From: Mitsuaria sp. PDC51 | GTDB taxonomy: Bacteria > Pseudomonadota > Gammaproteobacteria > Burkholderiales > Burkholderiaceae_C | Length of the DNA stretch: 64,000 nt | Direction of reading: 5' to 3' | NCBI RefSeq assembly: GCF_900113225.1 | Contig: NZ_FOZE01000003.1 | Coordinates: forward strand, 372,001-436,000 | In this document: in pieces, positions 1-8,960 of the stretch | Position numbering within the stretch: position 1 is the first letter of the stretch | Layout of the letters: the number at the start of each line of letters is the position of its first letter | Notes under the pieces: generated by a model | Database searches by the model: none | Seen by the model: only the letters and a program-made list of their open reading frames with translations | Told to the model about the DNA's origin: nothing | Position numbers and translations under genes: made by a program

Positions 1-1705
<1,705 letters not shown>

Positions 1706-1707
1706 GG

Positions 1708-2247
1708 TCAGCGCAGCTCCAGGTGGGTCAGCTGCCAGGCCGAGCGCCCGTAGAAGACGCTGTTGCGCAGCTCCGGCGCCTGGTCGAAGGGATAGATCAG
1801 GAACAGCGGGCCCTTGTCGCGCACCGCCATCGGCCGGTCGTCGAGCAGCCGGGCGACGATCACATCGTAGCGATGGCTGTCGGTCAGCGGGATCTGGACG
1901 CGGTAGTCGTTGAGCGCGCGGGCCTCGATCGTGCGTCCCTGCGCGCCGGCGGCGGCGAGCACGTCGCGCAGCAGCGGCCCGGTGAACCGGCGCGGCTGCG
2001 GGTACCAGGGCGTCTGCGTGCTGAAGCTGACCTGGGGCAGCTTCTCGAGCATCGCCATGTCGAAGGCGGCGCGGCCGTCGCGATTGGCGTTGCGCAGCGC
2101 CCCGCCGACGGTGAGCACCACCGGTCCGGTGGGCGCGGCCAGCGGCGGCTCGGCCGGCGCCGCCCGCACGGACGGCGCGGCCGCGGCGCCCACGGCCAGG
2201 GCACAGGTCAGCAGGCCCTGAAGGGCGGTACGTCGCGCGATCAGCAT
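1708..2247 (-). CDS. Periplasmic molybdopterin-oxidoreductase-fold protein, putative sensor accessory
   Basis: 179-residue exported protein. An N-terminal signal peptide (positive MLIARR, hydrophobic stretch, AAAAP/VRA region near residues 20-29) is followed by a short domain resembling the sulfite oxidase/YedY molybdopterin-binding fold, with TVGGALRNANRDG, FTGPLLRDVLAAAG, LNDYRVQIPL and DKGPLFLIYPFD. The mature part contains no cysteine; the only Cys is in the signal peptide. It therefore lacks the usual thiolate ligand for molybdenum and is unlikely to be a classical Mo enzyme. It sits 2 nt upstream of the hybrid kinase gene, which suggests it feeds a periplasmic signal to that kinase (inference). 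Family assignment is by motif recall only. Confidence 0.75.
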   Translation of the reverse strand: MLIARRTALQGLLTCALAVGAAAAPSVRAAPAEPPLAAPTGPVVLTVGGALRNANRDGRAAFDMAMLEKLPQVSFSTQTPWYPQPRRFTGPLLRDVLAAAGAQGRTIEARALNDYRVQIPLTDSHRYDVIVARLLDDRPMAVRDKGPLFLIYPFDQAPELRNSVFYGRSAWQLTHLELR

Positions 2248-2493
2248 GAACGGGAGCAGGCACGACCCGGCCGCGCATCGACGCCCCGAGGGGCGGATGC
2301 CGCGCGGGCATTGGTGAAAGCCCGCATGCTACGCGGGGGCACGGGGAGGAGCATGTCCGGGACCACCCCGATAACAGGGGCCAGTCGGGTTTCCGCCACA
2401 GTGGACCGCCGGGCCCGATGTCGCTGTCGAGACAAGGTCGGCGAGGCGGTGGATTGAAGATCGACGCCACAACACAGACAGGAGACAGCCCCG

Positions 2494-4206
2494 ATGACGC
2501 GCGTGGTCACCCCCCGTCCCGAGAACGCCGGCGTGCAGCACAGCCACTGGCCGGCGCGACTGCCCCGGCGGTTGGCGATTCCACGGACCTCGCTGTGGTT
2601 CAACCTGGAGGTCGCCGCGACGCGGTATCCGGACAAGGCGGCCACGCAGTTCCTCGGCGCGACGCTGAGCTACCGCGAGCTGCGACGGCAGGCCGAGGCG
2701 CTCGCCGGCTGGCTGCGGGCGCAGGGCGTGGGCAAGGGCGACCGCGTCGCGCTCTTCATGCAGAACTGCCCGCAGTACCTGGTCGCCTTCTACGCGATCA
2801 ACCGCGCCGATGCGGTGGTGGTGCCGGTCAACCCGATGAACCGCGAGGACGAGTTCGGCCATTACCTGACCGATCCGGAGACACGCGTCGTCATCTGCAG
2901 CGGCGAGCTGTCGGGCATCGTCGCCAAGGCCGCCGAGAAGCTGCCGCCGGCGCAGCGCCCGCGCGCCGTGCTGGTGACCCAGTACTGGCAGATGCTCCCG
3001 CCCGCCGGGCCCGATCCGGCCTGCGACGCGCCCGAGACGATGCGGACCTGGCTCACCGCCGTCCACGAGCTGCCGCCCGGCGCGACCGACTGGCGCGACG
3101 CGCTGGGCGCCGGCCTGGTGCCGGGGCCGCATACCGCCGGACCCGACGACCTGGCGATGCTGCCCTACACCTCGGGCACCACCGGCCTGCCCAAGGGCTG
3201 CATGCACACCAACGCGACCTTGATGGCCAACAGCTGCGGTGGCTGCCAATGGGGTTACGCGAGTGCCGAATCGGTCGGCCTGGCGGTGGTGCCGATGTTC
3301 CACATCACCGGCACCTTGTATGGCGTGCTCGGTCCGGTCTTCACCGGGATGACGCTGGTCATCATGCCGCGCTGGGACCGCGAGCTCTGCGGGCGCCTGA
3401 TCTCGCGCCACCAGGTCACGCACTGGACCTGCATCCCGACGATGATCATCGACCTCTTCGCGAGCCCGAACTACAAGTCCTTCGACCTGCGCAGCCTGCG
3501 TTATCTCAGCGGCGGCGGCGCGGCGATGCCCAAGGCGGTGGCCGAGCGATTGCAGGAGGAGTTCGGCCTGACCTTCGCCGAGGGCTATGGCCTGACGGAG
3601 ACCGCGGCGCCCAGTCACGGCAACCCGCCCGAGCGCGCCAAGCTGCAGTGCCTGGGCATCCCGATCTTCGGTGTGGACGCGCGCATCGTCGATCCGACCA
3701 CGCTGGAGGAACTGCCGGTCGGCGAGGTGGGCGAGATCATCACGCATGGCCCGATGGTGTTCCAGGGCTACTGGCGCCAGCCGGAGGCGACGGAGGCGGC
3801 CTTTGTCGAGCTCGACGGCAAGCGCTTCTTCCGCACGGGGGATCTTGGCCGCATGGACGAGGAGGGCTACTTCTTCATCACGGACCGGCTCAAGCGGATG
3901 ATCAACGCGAGCGGCTACAAGGTGTGGCCTTCGGAGGTCGAGATGTTGCTGTACCGGCACCCGGCGGTGCAGGAGGCCTGCATCATCGCGGCCAAGGATG
4001 CGTACCGTGGCGAGACGGTCAAGGCGGTGGTGGTGCTGCGTGCGGAGGCCAAGGGCAAGACCACGGACAGGGACATCATCGACTGGGCGCACGAGCACAT
4101 GGCGGCCTACAAGGCGCCGCGCATCGTGCAGTTCGTGGACGTCTTGCCGAAGTCGGGTTCCGGCAAGGTCATGTGGCGTCTCCTGCAGGAGCAGGAATCG
4201 AGTTGA
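2494..4206 (+). CDS. Acyl-CoA synthetase (AMP-binding, long-chain fatty acid-CoA ligase type)
   Basis: 570-residue ANL-superfamily adenylate-forming enzyme, expected to activate a carboxylic acid with ATP and transfer it to CoA in the cytoplasm. Core motifs are intact: the P-loop-like YTSGTTGLPKG near residue 226, GYGLTETAAP near 363, RTGDLGRMDEEGYFFITDR near 447, and the C-terminal catalytic Lys in PKSGSGKVMW near 560. The length is normal for the family. A good ribosome site (AGGAGA) precedes the ATG. The gene stands alone, convergent with the GNAT-DUF924 gene, so context does not reveal the substrate; medium- or long-chain fatty acids are only a family-level guess. Confidence 0.93.
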   Translation: MTRVVTPRPENAGVQHSHWPARLPRRLAIPRTSLWFNLEVAATRYPDKAATQFLGATLSYRELRRQAEALAGWLRAQGVGKGDRVALFMQNCPQYLVAFYAINRADAVVVPVNPMNREDEFGHYLTDPETRVVICSGELSGIVAKAAEKLPPAQRPRAVLVTQYWQMLPPAGPDPACDAPETMRTWLTAVHELPPGATDWRDALGAGLVPGPHTAGPDDLAMLPYTSGTTGLPKGCMHTNATLMANSCGGCQWGYASAESVGLAVVPMFHITGTLYGVLGPVFTGMTLVIMPRWDRELCGRLISRHQVTHWTCIPTMIIDLFASPNYKSFDLRSLRYLSGGGAAMPKAVAERLQEEFGLTFAEGYGLTETAAPSHGNPPERAKLQCLGIPIFGVDARIVDPTTLEELPVGEVGEIITHGPMVFQGYWRQPEATEAAFVELDGKRFFRTGDLGRMDEEGYFFITDRLKRMINASGYKVWPSEVEMLLYRHPAVQEACIIAAKDAYRGETVKAVVVLRAEAKGKTTDRDIIDWAHEHMAAYKAPRIVQFVDVLPKSGSGKVMWRLLQEQESS

Positions 4207-4251
4207 GCTGCTGGCGCCTCGCGGTGCACGCGCTGCAGTGCTTCTCTTCGA

Positions 4252-4391
4252 GGGCAGGGCCGGGGCAGGCGACGAAGTCGTGCCGTCCAGGACTGACTGG
4301 GCGCGTTCTGTCTGACCAAAGCGAGCCGCAGGCGAGCGGCGGGAGTTGAGCGCCTGAGGCACGACGGGAGTCGCCTGCCCCGGTCCTGCCC
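4252..4391. repeat. Long imperfect inverted repeat between convergent genes
   Basis: Arms at 4252-4284 and 4358-4391 are reverse complements over two blocks. One is an 8-nt perfect block (GTCGTGCC / GGCACGAC). The other is a 14-nt perfect block (CCGGGGCAGGCGAC / GTCGCCTGCCCCGG), extendable by 8 more nt with one mismatch. The 73-nt centre contains a smaller GC-rich repeat (GCCGCAGGCGAGCGGC). It lies in the 194-nt gap between two convergent genes, so it could fold as a bidirectional terminator or be a small dispersed REP/MITE-like element. No second copy was noticed in this window. Confidence 0.6.
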
Positions 4392-4400
4392 GAGCGCAGG

Positions 4401-5249
4401 TCAGAACCGTGACCCTGGCTGCTTCAGGAAGTCCAGTTCCTCCGGCGTGCTGTCCCGCCCGAGGATGTCATTGCGATGCGGGAAGCGCCCGAAACGCGCG
4501 ATGACATCGCGGTGTTTGCGCGCGTAGTCGAGCGCGTCGGCGAGGCGCGGGTCCTCGAGGGTGAGGGCTTCGAAGGTGGCGACGCTGAGTTCCTGCATCG
4601 CGAGGTCTTCGGCGTGTTCCATCGGCATGGTGGCGAACCAGCGTTCGAGCGTGCCGAGTTCCTGCGCCCGGGCCCGCAGCGCGATTGCGGCGTCCAGGGC
4701 GAGGGCGTCGCCGGCGAAGGCTGCTGGCGTATCGCGATGAATGTTGCGGGTGAACTGGTCCAGCACGACGATGCGCGCGAGCGCGCCCCAGGCGGTGGAG
4801 TCCCACTCGCGCAGGCCGCCGTCGAGGGCCTGGGCGACGACCGCGCCGAAGCGCTCGCGCAGCGCGTCGTCGAAGGCGGGGTCCTTCTTGAACCACTTCA
4901 TCTGGATCTGCCCGTCCTGCGCCGAGCCGGGCGGGCCGAACCATTCGTTGAGCACCCGCTGGGCCGATGCCGGCGTCAGCAGCCGCTGCCAGCGCGGATG
5001 GCGCAGCAGCCAGTGGCGCACATAGCTGCAGCCGGGGACCAGCTGCAACGGGAACTCCGCCAGCCAGCGTGCCGCGGTCTCCACCAGCTGCGAGGCCAGG
5101 CCTTGCCCGCGCAGCTGCGCCGGCACGCCGGTGTGGGTGATGATCAGCTGTTCGCCGTGGCGCTCATAGTCGAGCCGGCATTGCAGTCCGGGTTGCGGCT
5201 GGGCAAGAAAGCATCTCGCGTCGGGATGATGCTGGATGACGAAATTCAC
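4401..5249 (-). CDS. GNAT N-acetyltransferase-like/DUF924 fusion protein
   Basis: 282-residue protein made of two families normally found separately. Residues 1-about 95 resemble the small YidJ/YjdJ-type GNAT fold (LDYERHGEQLIITHTGVP, then the acetyl-CoA loop RGQGLASQLVETAARW, then CSYVRHWLLRHPRW). From about residue 100 it is a full DUF924 domain (LNEWFGPPG, KWFKKDPAFDDALRERFGAV, VLDQFTRNIHRDTP, MEHAEDLAMQE, FGRFPHRNDILGR, ending FLKQPGSRF). No Met or ribosome site separates the halves. The GTG start is set by GGAGA 6 nt upstream and overlaps the stop of the upstream peptidase gene by 4 nt, so translation is coupled. DUF924 has no function I can name. Confidence 0.85.
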   Translation of the reverse strand: MNFVIQHHPDARCFLAQPQPGLQCRLDYERHGEQLIITHTGVPAQLRGQGLASQLVETAARWLAEFPLQLVPGCSYVRHWLLRHPRWQRLLTPASAQRVLNEWFGPPGSAQDGQIQMKWFKKDPAFDDALRERFGAVVAQALDGGLREWDSTAWGALARIVVLDQFTRNIHRDTPAAFAGDALALDAAIALRARAQELGTLERWFATMPMEHAEDLAMQELSVATFEALTLEDPRLADALDYARKHRDVIARFGRFPHRNDILGRDSTPEELDFLKQPGSRF

Positions 5250-7372
5250 GCTGCGTCTCCACTGCTGGGCTCCCTGCCGAGTTGCCGCCACAAGTAGGCG
5301 AACTCGAGGGCTTGCAACAGCGCGCGCTGCTGGTTGTCCGCCGCGCCGCCATGGCCGCCCTCGATGTTTTCGTAATAGAAGCAGGCTTGCCCCAACGCAA
5401 GCATGCGGGCCGCCATTTTCCTCGCATGGCCCGGATGCACGCGATCGTCGCGCGTCGACGTGGCGAAGAGCGCCCGCGGATATTGCACGCCCGCCTTGAG
5501 CTGCTGGTACGGGCTGTAGGCGGCGATGTGCGCCCACTCCGCGGGCTCGTCGGGATCGCCGTACTCGGCCATCCACGACGCGCCGGCCAGCAGCAGGTGA
5601 TAGCGCTTCATGTCCAGCAGCGGCACCTGGCACACCACCGCGCCGAAGAGCTCCGGCCGCTGCACCATGCAGGCGCCCACCAGCAGTCCGCCATTGCTGC
5701 CGCCCATGATCCCGAGCCGCGCCGGCCGCGTCAGCCCGTGCGCGACCAGGTCCTCGGCCACGGCGATGAAGTCGTCGAAGCTGCGCTGCTTGTGGGTGAG
5801 CGTCGCGGCCTGGTGCCAGCGCGGGCCGTACTCGCCGCCGCCGCGGATGTTGGCCACCACCAGCCGCCCGCCGCGCGCGAGCCACGCCCGGCCATTGCCG
5901 CCGGAGTACCACGGCTGCAGCGAGACCTCGAAGCCGCCGTAGCCGTAGAGCAGCGTCGGCGTGTCGGCGCCGCGGACGGCCTTGCCGATGACGAAGTAGG
6001 GCACGCTCTCGCCGTCGGCGCTGGTGGCGAAGCGCTGCTCCACCGTCATGCCGTGCGCGTCGAACTGCGCGCCGCGCTGCTTGAGCGTCTCGCGCGCGTC
6101 GGTGCCGGCCTGCGCCAGGCAGACGATGTCGGGCGTCAGGAAGTCGCAGTAGTGCAGCAGGTAGCGGTCGCCGAGCCGGTCCTCGGCCAGCTCCGGGTCG
6201 TGCAGGCTCTGCACGCTGAGCGTGCCGGGGAAGGGTGCCTTGACCTGGCGCAGGACCGGCGGCCGGTGCGACAGGTCCCATTCCTCGAGCCGGCTGGCCA
6301 CATGCTCGCTGACGTTGAGCAGCAGGTGGTGGCGCGTCAGCGTGTAATCCTCCAGCGAGCGGCCCGCGGTCGGCGAGAACATCACGCGAAGGTGCCTGTC
6401 GTGGCGCTCGTTCTTCCAGAACGCGGCTTCCTCCATCAGCAGCAGCGAGCCGGCCGGGTAGGTCGGGCCGTGCGGGATGGCCCAGTCGGTGCGCGGACGC
6501 AGCAGCATCCACGGGCCTTCCAGGTGCACGCTCATGTCGCTGGGCAGGTCGATGGGCACGAACTCGCCTTGCTTCCAGAGGAAGCGCGACTCGTTGTAGA
6601 AATCCAGCGCGCGGCTGAACACGACCCGCTCGAAGCCCGGCGTGCGGTCGACCGACACCGACACCGAGACGTCGTCCTTCTCGCCCTCGAAGATCACCGG
6701 CGCGGCGTCCAGCGGCGTGCCGCGCTCCCAGCGCCGGATCTGGCGCGGATACCCCGACTCGGTCAGAGAGTCCGGTCCGAAGTCGCTGCCGACCAGCAAG
6801 GTGTCGGCGTCCAGCCATTCGACGTCGCTCTTGGCCTCGGGCACGAAGAAACCGCCCTCGGTCGGCGGGATGAAGCGCAGCGCTTCGAGGTCGAACTCGC
6901 GCAGCTCGTGGGCGTCGGCGCCGCCGTCGGACAGCGACACCAGGCAGCGCCGGTAATCGGGTGCGAGCGCCGTCGCGCCGTGGAAGACCCAGCTGCGGCC
7001 TTCGTCGCGGCCCAGCGCGTCCAGGTCCAGCACCAGCCGCCACGGCGGCTCGGCAAGCTGGTAGTCCTCCAGCGTGCAGCGCCGCCACAGGCCGCGCGGA
7101 TGGGCCTCGTCCTGCCAGAGGTTGTAGAACCAGTCGCCGCGCCGGGCCACATGCGGGATGCGGTCGCGCGCGTTCAGGATCTGCAGCAGCTCGTCCCGGA
7201 CCGGCTCGAACTCGGGCTCGGCCTTCAGCGCGGCCAGCGTCGCGTCGTTGCGCTCGCGCACCCAGGCCAGCGCACGCTCGCCCTCGGCGCCTTCCAGCGC
7301 CTCGAGCCACAGGAACGGATCGTCCGCGGCGGTGGTGGGGTCGACGGATGCGGACGGCTCGGAATGCGGCAC
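5246..7372 (-). CDS. S9 family serine peptidase (prolyl oligopeptidase/oligopeptidase B type)
   Basis: 708-residue cytoplasmic serine peptidase expected to cleave short peptides, at Pro or at basic residues; subfamily specificity cannot be settled by eye. An N-terminal beta-propeller (about residues 60-420) precedes an alpha/beta-hydrolase domain with the full triad: Ser in GIMGGSNGGLL (near 558), Asp in STRDDRVHPGH (near 640) and His in IEGGHGG (near 673). The substrate-gating region NIRGGGEYGPRWH is also present. No signal peptide is seen. The start is GTG with AGGAG seven nt upstream. It heads a two-gene unit with the GNAT-DUF924 gene, which overlaps its stop. Confidence 0.93.
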   Translation of the reverse strand: MPHSEPSASVDPTTAADDPFLWLEALEGAEGERALAWVRERNDATLAALKAEPEFEPVRDELLQILNARDRIPHVARRGDWFYNLWQDEAHPRGLWRRCTLEDYQLAEPPWRLVLDLDALGRDEGRSWVFHGATALAPDYRRCLVSLSDGGADAHELREFDLEALRFIPPTEGGFFVPEAKSDVEWLDADTLLVGSDFGPDSLTESGYPRQIRRWERGTPLDAAPVIFEGEKDDVSVSVSVDRTPGFERVVFSRALDFYNESRFLWKQGEFVPIDLPSDMSVHLEGPWMLLRPRTDWAIPHGPTYPAGSLLLMEEAAFWKNERHDRHLRVMFSPTAGRSLEDYTLTRHHLLLNVSEHVASRLEEWDLSHRPPVLRQVKAPFPGTLSVQSLHDPELAEDRLGDRYLLHYCDFLTPDIVCLAQAGTDARETLKQRGAQFDAHGMTVEQRFATSADGESVPYFVIGKAVRGADTPTLLYGYGGFEVSLQPWYSGGNGRAWLARGGRLVVANIRGGGEYGPRWHQAATLTHKQRSFDDFIAVAEDLVAHGLTRPARLGIMGGSNGGLLVGACMVQRPELFGAVVCQVPLLDMKRYHLLLAGASWMAEYGDPDEPAEWAHIAAYSPYQQLKAGVQYPRALFATSTRDDRVHPGHARKMAARMLALGQACFYYENIEGGHGGAADNQQRALLQALEFAYLWRQLGREPSSGDAA

Positions 7373-7422
7373 AACGGTCTCCTGGTCAAGGGCGCGGGCG
7401 GCTCGTCACCTTACCCCACAAG

Positions 7423-7983
7423 TCACTGCTCGGCTTCCTTCAGCAATTGCGGCGTGATCTCCACAGCGCCCTTCTCGGTGCTGACGTACGCCGTTCCGTC
7501 CTGGATGCTGACCTGCCACTGCATGCCGCGTTCGGCCAGGGCGGCCAGCGCCTGCGCCTGGTCCGCCGGGATCTGCCACACGGCCAGCCGGGGAGTGCGC
7601 TGCAGCTTGTTCTGGATGCCGCTCCACCATACCGGCGTGCTGGACGCGTAGCTGATGACGGTGACGCGCTCGGCGCGGCCGTGGGCCTGGCGCAACCGGC
7701 GCTCGTCGGGCTGGCCCAGCTCGATCCAGTGGACCACCTCGCCGGTCAGGTCCAGCTGCCACAGCGGCGGCTCGTCGACATCGGAGAGGCCCTTGCTGAA
7801 TTCGAGCCGGCCGCGCAGGTCGTCGGCGGGCACGTGCAGCGCGTAGGCCAGGATGCGCAGCATCATGCGCTCGTCGGTCTCCGAGGGGTGGCGGGCGACG
7901 GTCAGGGAGTGCTCGCCGTAGACATGGCGGTCCATGTCGGAGAGCTGCAGCTGGGCTTTGTGGATGGTGGCCTTGAGCGCCAT
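7423..7983 (-). CDS. yaeQ: YaeQ family protein
   Basis: 186-residue cytoplasmic protein matching the YaeQ family end to end: it opens MALKATIHKAQLQLSDMDRH, followed by HPSETDERMMLRILAYALH, GRLEFSKGLSDVDEPPLW and WIELGQPDERRL. These are hallmarks of the family, which has a PD-(D/E)XK nuclease-like core; the E..D-E and QPDE clusters fit that fold. Family literature links it to suppression of RfaH loss in enterobacteria, but the molecular role is unclear. A GATAAT -10-like hexamer lies on the minus strand at 8074-8079, which would give a leader of about 85 nt. It ends 50 nt before the start of the S9 peptidase gene. Confidence 0.9.
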   Translation of the reverse strand: MALKATIHKAQLQLSDMDRHVYGEHSLTVARHPSETDERMMLRILAYALHVPADDLRGRLEFSKGLSDVDEPPLWQLDLTGEVVHWIELGQPDERRLRQAHGRAERVTVISYASSTPVWWSGIQNKLQRTPRLAVWQIPADQAQALAALAERGMQWQVSIQDGTAYVSTEKGAVEITPQLLKEAEQ

Positions 7984-8213
7984 GGTCGAAGGGCCGCCCG
8001 AAGCGGCCGGGGTGCGGGGTGGATGCCCCGGCGTGCGGGCTGCACGCGGGGCGGAAACGATCTGAAGCGGCGCATTATCCCGGTCGTGGCATCATGCCGA
8101 CCCGCATGGCGGCCTGCTCCGGCCGCCCCATGAGACTGCGGGCCGGCCGGTGCCACCGGCGAGCCCGTGCCGACGAGACAGCGCCCACCCGGCGCAATGA
8201 CCTGAGAGACGAC

Positions 8214-8861
8214 ATGAACACTCTTCGCACCTCCCTCGCCGTCGCCGCGCTGCTGGCCTGCGGTCTGGCCGTCGCCCAGACCAGCGGCACCAAGCCCGCC
8301 ACGCCGGCCGCGCCGGCCGCCGCCAAGGGCGGCAAGGGCAAGCTGATGACCCGCGACGAGCTGCGCGCCTGCATGGCCAGCAACCAGCAGAACGAGGCCG
8401 CCGCGGCCGAGCTGGACAAGAAGAAGGCCGTCGTCCTGAAGGAGCGCGACGAGCTCAAGGCGGCCAAGGCCGAGTCCGACAAGTTCGAGTCGGACATGCA
8501 GGCCCAGGGCTCCGCGCTGAAGGCCGAGATCGAGTCGGTCAAGGCCTTCGGCGCCGAGATCGAGGCCGGCGCCTCCAAGATGGAGAAGGACCAGCTCAAG
8601 GCCAAGCAGGAGGAGTACCAGGCCCGCGCCAACGCCCTGCAGCCCAAGATCGATGCCTTCAACAAGGCGCGCAATGACCGCGTCGAGGTCAACAAGGCCT
8701 TCAACACCCGCGTCGATGCCCACCAGAAGATCGCCGACGACTTCAACGAGGCGGTCGAGGACCTGAACGACAAGCGCAACGAGTGGAAGCTCAAGTGCGG
8801 CAACCGGTCCTACGACGAGGCCGACGAGATCGCCATCAAGAAGGAAATGAACAAGAAGTAA
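8214..8861 (+). CDS. Periplasmic coiled-coil protein of unknown function
   Basis: 215-residue protein with a clear Sec signal peptide (MNTLRTSLAVAALLACGLAVAQ, cleavage near residue 22) and an Ala/Pro/Lys-rich linker. The rest is highly charged helix rich in Lys, Glu, Ala and Gln (roughly residues 45-200), typical of coiled coil. A CGN motif near residue 197 and one earlier Cys (RACMASNQQ) could pair. I chose the ATG at 8214 because it opens the signal peptide; in-frame codons upstream give no sensible N-terminus. It is followed by a strong hairpin and the dcp gene. I recognise no enzymatic domain; a structural or cell-envelope role is only a guess. Confidence 0.8.
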   Translation: MNTLRTSLAVAALLACGLAVAQTSGTKPATPAAPAAAKGGKGKLMTRDELRACMASNQQNEAAAAELDKKKAVVLKERDELKAAKAESDKFESDMQAQGSALKAEIESVKAFGAEIEAGASKMEKDQLKAKQEEYQARANALQPKIDAFNKARNDRVEVNKAFNTRVDAHQKIADDFNEAVEDLNDKRNEWKLKCGNRSYDEADEIAIKKEMNKK

Positions 8862-8884
8862 GGCGTTCCCCTTTCGACGCCTCG

Positions 8885-8923
8885 GGAACGGCGCCGGCAC
8901 CGATCGCGGTCCGGCGCCGTTCC
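8885..8923 (+). terminator. Strong hairpin after the coiled-coil gene
   Basis: A perfect 13-bp stem (GGAACGGCGCCGG at 8885-8897 with CCGGCGCCGTTCC at 8911-8923) starts 24 nt after the stop codon. The loop contains a further ACCG/CGGT pair. No real U-tract follows, so it may act as a weak or Rho-assisted terminator. The next bases are the putative -10 element of dcp. Confidence 0.55.
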
Positions 8924-8929
8924 TACAAT
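8924..8929 (+). promoter_or_regulatory. -10-like hexamer for dcp
   Basis: TACAAT, one base from the sigma-70 consensus, lies directly after the hairpin and 31 nt before the preferred dcp ATG at 8961. No convincing -35 is visible, as expected because the region upstream is taken up by the hairpin stem. The call rests on the hexamer and its placement only. Confidence 0.4.
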
Positions 8930-8960
8930 CGGCGCCCTGTTGATGGCCCCTGGAGACACG

